Below, in pieces: positions 7,922 to 17,162 of a stretch of DNA of 64,000 nt (position 1 is its first letter; each line of letters starts with the position of its first letter). The translations under genes were made by a program, and so were the position numbers. The stretch is from Acidobacteriaceae bacterium (GTDB lineage Bacteria; Acidobacteriota; Terriglobia; Terriglobales; Acidobacteriaceae). Below the pieces are notes generated by a model. That model did not search any database. It was not told the origin of the DNA and was given only the letters and a program-made list of their open reading frames with translations. Where the stretch lies: positions 62,001 through 126,000 of the forward strand of contig PLBY01000081.1 in the NCBI GenBank assembly GCA_003134655.1, given 5' to 3'.

Positions 7922-8086
7922 ACCTGAAACCGCGCCCGTTATGAACCTTACTTCCGCGTGAACATTCGCCTGGGAGATCGGAAAACCTTGACCCAAAATG
8001 ACACTCGGGGCACGGGTTTGTGACAGGCAGCACGATTCCCACCGGCCCCGTTCTGTTATAGTGAACCCCTGCAAAGGAGCATCGAC

Positions 8087-8572
8087 ATGGCTGGCAAGAG
8101 TCTGAACCGGGTTCAACTGATCGGAAATCTAGGGAAAGATCCCGAAATCAAGTACACGCCGCAGGGCACCCCCGTGGCCAAGCTGACTATCGCCACCAAC
8201 GAGCGCTTCAAGGATAAGGCCGGCGAGTGGCAGGACCGCACCGAGTGGCACAATGTCGTGCTCTGGCAGCGTCTCGCCGAGATTGCCGGCGAATATCTGA
8301 AGAAGGGCGGCAAGGTCTACATTGAGGGCCGCCTGCAAACCCGCTCTTGGGACGACAAGACATCCGGCCAGAAGAAGTACATGACCGAAGTCGTTGCCAG
8401 CGACATCATCCTGCTGGGTGGACGCGGCGAGGGTGGTGGCGGAGGCGATTTCGCCGGCAGCTCGCGCGGATCGGCATCTTCGACGGGCGGCAGCAACAAC
8501 TTCGACCAGCGCACGCCCGAGCCCGAGCCGGCAGGAAGCGGCCCGATCACGGACGACGATATTCCCTTCTAG
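8087..8572 (+). CDS. ssb: Single-stranded DNA-binding protein
   Basis: 161 residues. The OB fold spans about residues 5-107 (NRVQLIGNLGKDPEIKYTP, TEWHNVVLW, KGGKVYIEGRLQTRSW), followed by a Gly/Ser-rich flexible linker and the acidic C-terminal tip DDDIPF that binds partner proteins. It protects single-stranded DNA in replication and repair. ATG 8087 has AAAGGAG (8072-8078) 8 bases upstream. The length is normal for bacterial SSB. It stands alone, converging with the epimerase gene. Confidence 0.97.
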   Translation: MAGKSLNRVQLIGNLGKDPEIKYTPQGTPVAKLTIATNERFKDKAGEWQDRTEWHNVVLWQRLAEIAGEYLKKGGKVYIEGRLQTRSWDDKTSGQKKYMTEVVASDIILLGGRGEGGGGGDFAGSSRGSASSTGGSNNFDQRTPEPEPAGSGPITDDDIPF

Positions 8573-8582
8573 CGGGCTGCTG

Positions 8583-9620
8583 TCAACCTAGTTGGCGGTC
8601 GCCTGCTATCGCCGCATCCTCCGCCGGATAATCGAACTGCGCCAGGAACTCGAACGCCGGGGAATTTTCCCGCTGCCAGCGGATCGTCCTGCGGATCGCT
8701 TCCTCAATCGCTACCGGCTCTGCGTATCCCAACTCGTGGCGGATACGCGCTGAACTCGCCGTCCAGTGCTGCGAGGCGTTGCCCGGCTTCAGCAGGTGAC
8801 GCGGCGTGCGCTCCACCGGCAGCACTACGAACTCCCCCACCCACCGCATCTCGCTGGCGATTTTCCGTGCCCACTCCAGTTCGCTGAACGATGGTTCCTC
8901 GCACACGTTATAGATACGTCCCGCTGCGCGATCGTCTGCAGCGGCAAGAGCAACGGCTGCGGCCACGTTCTCCACGTAGCCTCGTGGCGAGTGCCAGTCA
9001 GCCAGAATTTCGGGAAAGATGATGTGGCGCCGTCCGTCGGAGACGCGCTTCACCACAGGATAGAACCGATGCAGTGGATCTCCGGGGCCATATACCATCG
9101 GCAACCGGAGCACCGTGCCGGGAAGTTCGGGGTCGTTCATCACAACGCGCTCTGCCGGGATCTTGTCGTAGTCGTCCGTCGCCCAGGAGAAAATCTTGCG
9201 CATCACCTGCAAGACTGCGGGTGGGTAGGGATGCAAGCTGCGGCGCAACTCCGAATCTTCAGTCAGTGGCACTTCCAGTAGCGGACCATCTTCCGTGCCC
9301 TGCGAAATGCCTACCGCGCGGTATACGTCCATGCTGCTCAGCATGACAACGCGTCTCGCTGCGCCACGAAACACATTCATCAGCGCTTCCGCCTGCGGAC
9401 CCGAACTGAGGACCAGATGAATGACTACGTCGGGAGCGAAGCGCTTCAGTTCCTGAGCACTGGCATTCAGCTGGTTATGGTCACCCCGGATCTCATCGAC
9501 CTCGGCGGGCGCGGCCGTCGTGCCGCGATGAAACAGTGCAACGGCGTGCCCTTGCTGATTTAGTGCGGCAACGACGAACCGCCCGATGAAACCGTTGCCG
9601 CCGATGAGAAGGACGCGCAT
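8583..9620 (-). CDS. NAD-dependent epimerase/dehydratase family protein (SDR)
   Basis: 345 residues with an N-terminal Rossmann motif GGNGFIG (residues 8-14), HLVLSSGP and LSSMDVYRA strands, a DDYDKIPAERVVM helix in place of the classical YxxxK, and the VYGPGDPLHRFYPVVKR substrate region. It resembles atypical extended SDRs annotated as sugar-nucleotide epimerases or RNA-binding homologues. The catalytic Tyr/Lys spacing is altered, so activity is uncertain. It is a single gene converging with ssb and separate from the polysaccharide operon. Confidence 0.8.
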   Translation of the reverse strand: MRVLLIGGNGFIGRFVVAALNQQGHAVALFHRGTTAAPAEVDEIRGDHNQLNASAQELKRFAPDVVIHLVLSSGPQAEALMNVFRGAARRVVMLSSMDVYRAVGISQGTEDGPLLEVPLTEDSELRRSLHPYPPAVLQVMRKIFSWATDDYDKIPAERVVMNDPELPGTVLRLPMVYGPGDPLHRFYPVVKRVSDGRRHIIFPEILADWHSPRGYVENVAAAVALAAADDRAAGRIYNVCEEPSFSELEWARKIASEMRWVGEFVVLPVERTPRHLLKPGNASQHWTASSARIRHELGYAEPVAIEEAIRRTIRWQRENSPAFEFLAQFDYPAEDAAIAGDRQLG

Positions 9621-9733
9621 AAGACAGTCAACCCATCACCGCAAACGCGATTAGTGGCAGAGTCTTGGGAATGGTGGAACAGATAACGGCCGTCGAGGAA
9701 CGCAGTCAAACCTCTCGAGGGTTTCACGCCCTT

Positions 9734-9979
9734 CTAGTCGCCGTCCCCGGTATCGACCGAGATCAATTCCAGGCTCTGCAGCAGCGGGCTCGAGTCCGCA
9801 ACGAACTCCACATGCCCGCACCTCGGGCACGACAGAATGGCGTGGCCGGAATTGCCTGGAGCCAGGCTGGCCTTCATCAGCTGGTATCTCTGGAGCTTCT
9901 GCTCGCAGCGCAGGCAACAGACTGTCTTGCTATAGGGATCGGTAGAGACACCACTCGGCGTCTCGATGGCTGGTTTCAT
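9734..9979 (-). CDS. Small zinc-ribbon-like protein
   Basis: 81 residues with two Cys-x2-Cys knuckles (CLRC and CPRC) about 28 residues apart, as in zinc ribbons. The N-terminal part is neutral and the C-terminus is acidic. ATG 9979 is chosen over an upstream frame because AGGGGA lies about 6 bases before it and the residues further upstream look random. No function is recognisable. Confidence 0.65.
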   Translation of the reverse strand: MKPAIETPSGVSTDPYSKTVCCLRCEQKLQRYQLMKASLAPGNSGHAILSCPRCGHVEFVADSSPLLQSLELISVDTGDGD

Positions 9980-10200
9980 ACATTCCCCTAAAACAGGAAT
10001 TCTGGGAGCAGCCAAACCCCGGCTGACATTCCAGTTTGAGTGGAACGAGTGTAGCACGCCGCATGCGGCACCGGCCGCGCAATCACGCCTCCAACCAGTG
10101 CGAAAACAGGCTCCCCACAAAAACAAATCTCATCCCGATCAGATCCAGGTTCGGACTCTGATCGCGATGGGATCGTCAAAAGCCGCTGATCCGGATGCCC

Positions 10201-12123
10201 TTACGGATGCAGGAACCAGGGCGTCGTCGTATCGTCGGTCTTGAAGAAGTTCAGGATCTGCCCCGCCACCTTGAGATCTCCCGCCGGGAACGAGGGATGC
10301 GTACCATCCGACTGCAGGTCCTGGCATGTCCATACAAATCCGTCACTGCGGCCCAGCAGTCCATTCGCCCAGTAATACGGTCCCCATGACATCCACGGAG
10401 CCTTGACCGCTCCCAGCGCGGAGTTATAGTTCAGGTTGGCGTTGCCATTCAGTTGGTCGGCAATGGCGTTCTTCACGGCAAAGCCCGCTTCGTAGGCATA
10501 GGGTTCAGGGTCAATTTTTGCCACGCCATTCGAATACCCCGCATAAATGCGGCTGGAGAAATACACCAGCTTCGCGTTGGCGAAGAACGTGTGAACGTTA
10601 TTCATCTCGGTTTCGTAGTTCCCCTGCATCTGGGTCATGTCGCCCGGGAAGGTACCTTTCGCGATGCCATTGGTGTCTTCAATCCAAACCGCGACCACCT
10701 GCTGTGCGGTGACTCCCTGGTCGGGCAGGTAATTGTTCAAAATCGTATTCCAGTACGGCGAACTGGTCGACGACAACAGGTTCGGTGTAGCGCCGCCTTG
10801 TGCGCCCGACACCAATACCAGAGCGGGGTTGATCGCCGGATCGGTCCGGGCGAGTGCCAGGAACTCGGCAAATTCATCGAGTGCCGTGGATTCTCCCAGC
10901 GCCAGCATTACGTCCTTCCCTGTCGGGCTGTAGTTGCCATTGGCATCGAGCGGCACAATGGCTTTGGCGAATGCGACGCCATCGGAATCATGCGAGGCGG
11001 GCCGCACGTTGCTGCCATTCGGATATAAGCCTCCCTCCTCACCTTGATAGATTCCGGTCGCAAGGTCAGTGATGGGGACGATGGGCGTCGTCGTGTTTGG
11101 AATGTTGTACGAAATGTTGTTGCACACCGCGCCCGTCGTCTTAGCCACAGTTAACGTAAACAGCTTAGTCACGTTGAACTTGGCGGAGTCCTTCACTCCC
11201 GCTGTAAACGTATAGTTACCGGCAGTCACAGTTGAAGCGACCGTTCCACTGATCAAGCCAGTGCTGGAAAGCGTGAGGCCTGCAGGTAACGTGGATCCTG
11301 GCTTCAAGCTGAACGTGTAAGGCGGCGTTCCCGAAGCCGCGAGCAGCGTGGCTTGGTAGGCCGCGTTCTGAGTTGCCGTGGGCAGCGTCGTGATGTTGAG
11401 GAGTGACAAAGAAGTGGCCACCGAACCGTTGCCGCTCAGATCCACCACTTGCGTCGGAACCTGGTCGAAAGTAAACGCGATCACCCCGGTCCCTGACGTG
11501 ACCATCGTGGGACTGTAACCGACGCTGATCGTCTTACTTGCGCCGGCATTGATGGTAATCGGCAAACTGACGGGTACGATGGCGAAGGTCGGCGGCGTGA
11601 TCGTAATTCCCTGCAGCTTCACCGCACCGGTGCCGGTGTTGGAGATTGTGATTAACTGCGTCGCGCTCGCAGTTCCCTCCGGCTGGTTGGGAAAGCTCAA
11701 CGCGGTTGGACTCGAACTTACTACTGCCTGAGACGCCAAGCCGGTTCCGTTCAAGGGCACCTGCAGCGGGTTCCCGGTTTGTTGTGTCAGCGTGTAATCG
11801 CAATGGAATGTCTTCGCTGCGTCCGGGGCAAAGTACATGGAGTAGGTCGTAGTCTTGCCCGGCGCTAGAGTAAACGGCGTTTGGCCTGATGCCAGCTTGA
11901 ACTCCGGACAGTTGGAGGTAATGGCCGTAAGCGTGGTGGTCGCCGTGCCCGCGTTCTTGATGGTAATCGTCTTGGTCGTCGTGCTCATCCCAATGTATGT
12001 GCTCGTAAATGTCAGAGAGCTAGGGCTAGAGGTGATCTGCGCTGCGGCGGTAACGAGGAGAAGTACGCTGATGAGCAAGCAGTTGGCAAGACACAAACGG
12101 ACTCGGCGCATCACAGCAAGCAT
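10201..12123 (-). CDS. Secreted SGNH-type hydrolase with ASH and putative Ig domains
   Basis: 640 residues from ATG 12123, which has a perfect GGAGG 8 bases upstream. A signal peptide (MRRVRLCLANCLLISVLLL) ends near AAAQ. Two ASH/'choice-of-anchor D' beta-sandwiches follow (SSPSSLTFTSTYIGM; SSSPTALSFPNQPEG), then one putative Ig repeat (AYQATLLAASGTPPYTFSL). The C-terminal half fits an SGNH hydrolase/esterase fold: nucleophile candidate in VMLALGESTA and the late Asp-x2-His of SDGTHPS. It probably deacylates a polysaccharide or other ester outside the cell; the substrate is unknown. The 15-bp surface element lies about 230 bases upstream, reading away from the gene. Confidence 0.75.
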   Translation of the reverse strand: MLAVMRRVRLCLANCLLISVLLLVTAAAQITSSPSSLTFTSTYIGMSTTTKTITIKNAGTATTTLTAITSNCPEFKLASGQTPFTLAPGKTTTYSMYFAPDAAKTFHCDYTLTQQTGNPLQVPLNGTGLASQAVVSSSPTALSFPNQPEGTASATQLITISNTGTGAVKLQGITITPPTFAIVPVSLPITINAGASKTISVGYSPTMVTSGTGVIAFTFDQVPTQVVDLSGNGSVATSLSLLNITTLPTATQNAAYQATLLAASGTPPYTFSLKPGSTLPAGLTLSSTGLISGTVASTVTAGNYTFTAGVKDSAKFNVTKLFTLTVAKTTGAVCNNISYNIPNTTTPIVPITDLATGIYQGEEGGLYPNGSNVRPASHDSDGVAFAKAIVPLDANGNYSPTGKDVMLALGESTALDEFAEFLALARTDPAINPALVLVSGAQGGATPNLLSSTSSPYWNTILNNYLPDQGVTAQQVVAVWIEDTNGIAKGTFPGDMTQMQGNYETEMNNVHTFFANAKLVYFSSRIYAGYSNGVAKIDPEPYAYEAGFAVKNAIADQLNGNANLNYNSALGAVKAPWMSWGPYYWANGLLGRSDGFVWTCQDLQSDGTHPSFPAGDLKVAGQILNFFKTDDTTTPWFLHP

Positions 12124-12424
12124 CGGTCGATCCTCCGGCAGGTTCACAGGCAAAAGTCACAGGGCAAATCAATGCCCGCGCAGGTAAAACGGGCAGTTCA
12201 CTGTTTCAGTTTGAGGTCGTGCAATTTGGGTGGCGAACTCCTAAAGCACTCTCGGCGTTATGCCATCGGGGGAAACCTGGGGATCGTCTCACCGAGTAAG
12301 GAGAGAAGACCGTTATGGGATTCTTCGCTGGCCCTCCCGGAGTGTCAAGAATGAAAGTTCTTGCACACCCTGAGAGTGGTTGGATAGGAATGTGTCGGGT
12401 ACGGAGCGGGCCGTGAAGGACTTC
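12124..12424. other. Intergenic region with a surface-gene element
   Basis: About 300 bases between the SGNH gene start and the end of the antiporter gene. Apart from the ribosome-binding site at 12132-12136 and the 15-bp element at 12351-12365, I see no gene or hairpin. Confidence 0.6.
12344..12365 (+). promoter_or_regulatory. Surface-gene element, copy 4
   Basis: GTCAAG followed, after one A, by ATGAAAGTTCTTGCA (12351-12365) and then CACCC. It shares the RTGAARRWNYTTGCA pattern with five other intergenic sites. It is inverted relative to the secreted SGNH gene it precedes. Confidence 0.55.
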
Positions 12425-13729
12425 TTAAGCGACTTGGCTTTCGCCGTCGTGCAAACTGATGGGTGGAGTTGCAGGTCTTGCAACGACCTTTTCGGGTTCT
12501 CTGGCTAGAAACTCCTTCGGACAAATGAGCGCCAGAATCGGCGTCGTCATGAAGGTTGTAAACAGCGCCATAATGACCATCATCGAAAACAGGGCGGGTG
12601 AGATCACACCGATATCGAGGCCGATGTTGAGGATCACCAACTCCATCAGGCCGCGCGTATTCATCAGCGTGCCCAACCCGGCAGCTTCCCGCAGAGGCAT
12701 GCCCGTCAGCCAGGAAGCTAATGTCGAACCACCCAGCTTGCCCACTGTCGCCACCAGAATGATGAGGCCGCAGTACATCCACATCTCCGGCCCTTTAACC
12801 AGGCCGATATTGGTGCGCAATCCAGTAAAGGCAAAGAACAGCGGCAACAACAGAGTGACCGTGATCGTCTCGAAACGGTCGAGGACGTATCTGACAAAAT
12901 GTCTTTGCTTCGGCATGATGGCGCCCATCAGGAAGGCGCCAAAGAGCAGGTGAATGCCGAGGTATTCGGTGCAGAGAGCCGAAACCAGAACGAGGAGCAA
13001 CATCAGCGCCATCAGGTTCTCGCTGAGTTCGCCCTTTTCTTTGTAGACGCGCTCGTAGCCGCGCAGCAGCCGCCGAACGCCGTAGATCATGACCAGACCA
13101 AACACCACGATGCCACCAATCGTCGTCCAAATGGAGGTGGAAGAGTGGGCCGAGCGGATCAGCACTACGATGTACGCGAGAATGCACCAACCGGTGACAT
13201 CATCAACTGCAGCGCATGCAATGGCGACCGTGCCCAAACGGCTGCCTAGCATATTTCGCTCCGCGAGAATGCGCGCGAGCACCGGAAAGGCAGTGATGCT
13301 CATGGCCGCACCCATGAACAACGCGAAATTAGTAAAGGCGACGCTGTCATCCGACAGCCGCGGATACAGATAGAGTGAAAGAAATGCAGCAAGCACAAAC
13401 GGAGCGGTGATGCTGACATGACTGGTCAGCACCGCGGCATGCCCCTGCTTCTTGAGTTCCCTCGGATTAATCCCCAATCCCACCAGGAACATGAATACAA
13501 CCACGCCGACCTGGCTCAGAGCGTTCAAGAAACCCAGACTGGACGCGGGAAACAGATAAGAGGAGAAATGGGGCGCCAGCCAACCGAGAAGCGAAGGGCC
13601 CAGCATAATGCCGGCAAACATCTCACCCACGACGCGCGGCTGGTGTATTTTCCGGAACAACTCGCCGACCAGACGGCACACTGCGAGAACAACCGCAATC
13701 TGCAGAACGAGCGTAAAGAGATTCGGCAT
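12425..13729 (-). CDS. Cation/proton antiporter (CPA2 family)
   Basis: 434 residues and about 12-13 membrane helices: GEMFAGIMLGPSLLG near the N-terminus, the central ACAAVDDVTGWCIL carrying the paired Asp of CPA2 transport sites, and LMNTRGLMELVILNIGLDIGVIS near the end. It exchanges Na+ or K+ for H+ at the inner membrane. No TrkA-N domain is attached. Its ATG overlaps the TGA of the upstream gene by one base (TGATG at 13727-13731), so translation is probably coupled. Confidence 0.92.
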   Translation of the reverse strand: MPNLFTLVLQIAVVLAVCRLVGELFRKIHQPRVVGEMFAGIMLGPSLLGWLAPHFSSYLFPASSLGFLNALSQVGVVVFMFLVGLGINPRELKKQGHAAVLTSHVSITAPFVLAAFLSLYLYPRLSDDSVAFTNFALFMGAAMSITAFPVLARILAERNMLGSRLGTVAIACAAVDDVTGWCILAYIVVLIRSAHSSTSIWTTIGGIVVFGLVMIYGVRRLLRGYERVYKEKGELSENLMALMLLLVLVSALCTEYLGIHLLFGAFLMGAIMPKQRHFVRYVLDRFETITVTLLLPLFFAFTGLRTNIGLVKGPEMWMYCGLIILVATVGKLGGSTLASWLTGMPLREAAGLGTLMNTRGLMELVILNIGLDIGVISPALFSMMVIMALFTTFMTTPILALICPKEFLAREPEKVVARPATPPISLHDGESQVA

Positions 13730-14226
13730 CAGTGCGCACCTCCCGCTGAACTCCGCGGCTCCCGCGTCGCATGAAACTCAACGGGCGCACAGGATGAACA
13801 GCCACTCACCAGCAGCACACCGGTCAACGATCTCGGCTCCGACTTGGGATCAACCGTGGCCGTCAGCGCCAAAGACTGGTCGGCGCTGCAGTCGCTCGAA
13901 GAATCTCGTGCAGGAACGATTGATGCCTTCAGGCTCTTCCCTTCGAGCGCGCCCGAGGCAACGGTCTTCGAAGGGTTATTGAAGGTCAGGACGAGGCTCT
14001 TGCCCGACTGAGAGATCCCCACGGAAGTGTTCGAGAGCGACGCCAGGGTCTTCCCGCAGGATCCACCTGACAGGCGGCTGGCGTCCGCTTCAATTTTCCA
14101 GACGCCGTCCACCGAAATCGGCGCGACCAAGGTGCGGCCGGTCCGCAGGACTCCCGCCAGCCCCAGCAGCGGCAACCCAACGAGCAGAACGTACGCCACT
14201 ACGAAATTGCGGCTCGTGTGCGACAT
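13729..14226 (-). CDS. Membrane-anchored hypothetical protein coupled to the antiporter
   Basis: 165 residues: an uncleaved signal or membrane anchor at residues about 9-27 (VAYVLLVGLPLLGLAGVL), then a beta-rich domain starting VDGVWKIEADASRLSGGSCGKT. Four Cys in the mature part could form two disulfides. The pattern resembles small secreted lipocalin-like 'GxW' domains. The stop overlaps the antiporter start by one base, so a role with that transporter is possible. Family not recognised. Confidence 0.65.
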   Translation of the reverse strand: MSHTSRNFVVAYVLLVGLPLLGLAGVLRTGRTLVAPISVDGVWKIEADASRLSGGSCGKTLASLSNTSVGISQSGKSLVLTFNNPSKTVASGALEGKSLKASIVPARDSSSDCSADQSLALTATVDPKSEPRSLTGVLLVSGCSSCAPVEFHATREPRSSAGGAH

Positions 14227-14301
14227 CGTGCCCTCTTTGATCTTTGGAACTGAACCCCGGGGGAACCAGAATACCGCGTGACAGCTTACACCGAAAACGA
14301 A

Positions 14302-14329
14302 GGAAGTCCGATCTTAAAATCGGACTTCC
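14302..14329 (-). terminator. Terminator of the halogenase pair
   Basis: Perfect 11-bp stem GGAAGTCCGAT/ATCGGACTTCC with a 6-base loop. On the minus strand it is followed by TTCGTTTT. It lies 32 bases after the stop of the gene at 14361-15713. Confidence 0.75.
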
Positions 14330-14360
14330 ATGACTTTTTCTGCAACTCAACCGCCGAGAA

Positions 14361-15713
14361 TTACACCTGCGGCCGGAACGCGTCGGAGGTCAAGTCCCCC
14401 AGCAGCTTATGCCACGGGTGCTTCTCGTTCTGCTCGACCTTTGAAACCATCTGCTTCATCTTGGTCAGCACTTCCGGCGCCTCTTCGTCATACACGTCGC
14501 CTTGAAGAAGCTTGAGAACATCCAGCCGGTAGTTCTTGTCGCTGATGAAGTAGGTGAACAGCACGTTCAACCGGTAGTACACCGAGATGAATTCGTACCA
14601 GTTCTTGGTCCCGCGGCGCAGCTTGGTTTCGTAGTCAACAAAACTCGCGCGAGAGAAATCATTCTTCTCGATGGCAGCGAGAATGTCTTTATGCGCAAAA
14701 CGCGAGCTGTTGAGCGCGATGCTCACGCCGGTTGAGAAGATCGGATCGACGAATCGTCCCGCATCCCCTACCAGCATGAACCGATCCCCGGCCAACTGCT
14801 TCATGGCGTAGCTGTAGTCGCCTTCTTCCTTGAAAGGACGAACGCGGTCGGACTTCCGAAGCGTCTCCGCGATCAAAGGCCGGCTGCCCACCGTCTCCCA
14901 GAAGAACTTCTCGCGATCTTCCTTCGACTTCGCGAAATTCTTTTTTTGCGTCACCACGCCCAGACTGGTAACCGTGTCGGTGATCGGGATCTGCCAGATC
15001 CACGTGTTCGAAATCGGCAGGAAGTGGATGTAGATGTAATCCAGATTCGTATCGCGCTTCGCGAACACCTTGCGGTCGTAGCCATCGAACCAGGAGTGAA
15101 TGGCGTACTGATCGAACACCGTGTCTTTTACTTTCAGCTTCAGCTGATTGCCGAGGAAAGTCTGCCGCCCGCTGCAGTCCACCACCATCTTGCAGCTGAC
15201 GCTCATTTCTTTCGGACCAATGTTGAAATAAACTTCCGGATGCTCCGGCCCGAAATCGACACGCCCAACTTTGACGCCGTCGTACACCGTGGCGCCGAGT
15301 TTCTGGGCGTGCTTCAACAGCATCAGGTCGAACTTGCCGCGGTCCACATGGTAGGTATAGTTCCGGTCCTCCATGCCTTCCTGCTTGCGTTCCTCGAAGC
15401 GGATATCCACGTTGTAGTCCGGCGCCAGTCCCTCGAGGTCGTGCACGTAACCGGGGTTTTCGTCATTGGTGGTCCAGACCGCACCGAACTTGTGCGGGAA
15501 CTTCGCCTCCTCCATCTGCGGGAGAAAGTCGAGATCCTTAAAAACACGCGTCGAAGATGGAACGAGCGACTCGCCGACGTGCGGGCGCGGGAACAACTCA
15601 CGTTCGAACACGACGCACTTGACGCCGGCTTTCGCCAGGTAGCACGCCATGCTCGATCCGGCAGGTCCGCCGCCGATGATTCCCACCTCAAAATCAGGGA
15701 CTGAATGATTCAT
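14361..15713 (-). CDS. Flavin-dependent halogenase-like oxidoreductase, paralogue 1
   Basis: 450 residues. FAD-binding GGGPAGS (14-20), VGES (47-50), Lys75 in FPHKFGAVW, the halogenase hallmark WIWQIP (238-243) and GDAGRFVDP (316-324) match the CmlS/CndH branch of flavin-dependent halogenases. These use FADH2 and O2 to form HOCl, which is passed to an active-site Lys. The geranylgeranyl-reductase-like branch is the main alternative. A very similar gene lies 84 bases upstream, so the two form a tandem duplication. No peptide synthetase, polyketide synthase or flavin reductase is adjacent, so the substrate is unknown. Confidence 0.8.
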   Translation of the reverse strand: MNHSVPDFEVGIIGGGPAGSSMACYLAKAGVKCVVFERELFPRPHVGESLVPSSTRVFKDLDFLPQMEEAKFPHKFGAVWTTNDENPGYVHDLEGLAPDYNVDIRFEERKQEGMEDRNYTYHVDRGKFDLMLLKHAQKLGATVYDGVKVGRVDFGPEHPEVYFNIGPKEMSVSCKMVVDCSGRQTFLGNQLKLKVKDTVFDQYAIHSWFDGYDRKVFAKRDTNLDYIYIHFLPISNTWIWQIPITDTVTSLGVVTQKKNFAKSKEDREKFFWETVGSRPLIAETLRKSDRVRPFKEEGDYSYAMKQLAGDRFMLVGDAGRFVDPIFSTGVSIALNSSRFAHKDILAAIEKNDFSRASFVDYETKLRRGTKNWYEFISVYYRLNVLFTYFISDKNYRLDVLKLLQGDVYDEEAPEVLTKMKQMVSKVEQNEKHPWHKLLGDLTSDAFRPQV

Positions 15714-15797
15714 ATCTCTGCCTTCTCCCAGTGTCTTCGCTATGCCGCCGGGCCCAACGGCCGGAAGCGGCCAGCCGGACTCGGTTGCCGTTCCTGC

Positions 15798-17162
15798 TTA
15801 GGCTGAAGCTTCCACGAATGCGTCCGCCGTAAGATCTCCAAGGAAGCCGTGCAGCGCGTGATTCGGATCCCTCTCCACCTGCTGTACGATGTTGCGCATG
15901 CGGGTCAGAACTGGCGGCTCGGCATCCTCGTAAACGTCGCCCTGCAGAAGCTTGAGCACATCCAAGCGGTAGCGTGGATCCTGCACGAACGCCGTAAATA
16001 GTACGTTCAGGCGGTAGTACACGCTGATGAAGTTGTACCAGTTGCGGGTGCCGCGCCGGAGCGTGGACTCGTAGGTCTGGAACGCTTCGCGGCTGAAGTC
16101 TCCGGTCTCGAGCGCGCCGATGATGTCCTTGTGCGCGAATCGCGAACAATTCAACGCGATGCTCACACCCGTAGAGAAGATGGGATCCACAAAACGCCCC
16201 GCGTCGCCCACCAGAACCAGGCGATCGCCGGCAAGCTGTTTCATGGCGTAGCTGTAGTCGCCCTCGTCCTTGAACGCATGCATCTGTTCCGAGCCCTGCG
16301 CCTTCAGGCCTTCGTACAGTTCGGGCCGGCTCTTAATGCAGTCCCAGAAGAATTTTTCGCGCGATTCCTTGCTCTTGGCGAAATTCTTTTTCTGTGTGAC
16401 CACGCCAATGCTGGTGATCGTATCGGTGATCGGGATCTGCCACACCCAGGTGTTGGTGATCGGCAAGAAGTGGATGAAAATGAAGTCGCCCTGGGTTTGC
16501 TTGTTGGAAGCCATGCAGCGCCGGTCGTAGCCGTTGAACCAGGTGTGGATGGCGTACTGGTCGAAATGGTCGTCCTGAATGCGCCACTTCAACTGATTGC
16601 CGACCAGAGTCTTGCGCCCGCTGGCGTCGACCACGATGCGGCAGGTTGTGCTCATCTCTTTCTTGCCCATCGTGTATTGCACTTCAGCGCAATTCGGATC
16701 GCTGAAGTCCACGCGATTGACGCCGATACCTTCGTACACCTTTGCACCAAACTGGTTGGCGTGCTGCAGCAGCATCAGGTCGAACTTGCTGCGGTCCACG
16801 TGATAGGTATAGTTCTGGCTGACCCCGGGCTGGCTCCGCTCTTCGAAGCGGATATCGACGTGGCAGTCGGCCGACACACCGCCGAAATCCATGTTGTACA
16901 CCTTGGCGTCCGAGGCCGCCGTCCAGGCCGCACCAAACTTGTGAGGAAACTTCGCCTCCTCCATTTTGGGCAGGAAGTCGAGATCTTTGAACACCCGAGT
17001 CGACGACGGCACCAGCGACTCTCCCACATGCGGACGGGGCATCAACTCGCGCTCAAATACCACGCAGTTAATGCCAGCTTTGGCCAGGTATGCCGCCATG
17101 CTCGAACCAGCAGGGCCGCCTCCAATGATTCCTACCTCAAAATCGGGCACAGATGATTTCAT
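15798..17162 (-). CDS. Flavin-dependent halogenase-like oxidoreductase, paralogue 2
   Basis: 454 residues from ATG 17162; the open frame further upstream encodes no similar sequence. It aligns with the downstream paralogue throughout: SVPDFEVGIIGGGPAGSSM, VGESLVPSS, FPHKFGAAW, WVWQIP, GDAGRFVDPIFSTGV. By eye well over half of the positions are identical. The leaders are also alike (GGGAGAAG, then ATG), so the duplication included the ribosome-binding region. Probably the first gene of a two-gene transcript ending at the hairpin 14302-14329. Both copies keep every motif, arguing against decay and for diverged substrates. Confidence 0.8.
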   Translation of the reverse strand: MKSSVPDFEVGIIGGGPAGSSMAAYLAKAGINCVVFERELMPRPHVGESLVPSSTRVFKDLDFLPKMEEAKFPHKFGAAWTAASDAKVYNMDFGGVSADCHVDIRFEERSQPGVSQNYTYHVDRSKFDLMLLQHANQFGAKVYEGIGVNRVDFSDPNCAEVQYTMGKKEMSTTCRIVVDASGRKTLVGNQLKWRIQDDHFDQYAIHTWFNGYDRRCMASNKQTQGDFIFIHFLPITNTWVWQIPITDTITSIGVVTQKKNFAKSKESREKFFWDCIKSRPELYEGLKAQGSEQMHAFKDEGDYSYAMKQLAGDRLVLVGDAGRFVDPIFSTGVSIALNCSRFAHKDIIGALETGDFSREAFQTYESTLRRGTRNWYNFISVYYRLNVLFTAFVQDPRYRLDVLKLLQGDVYEDAEPPVLTRMRNIVQQVERDPNHALHGFLGDLTADAFVEASA

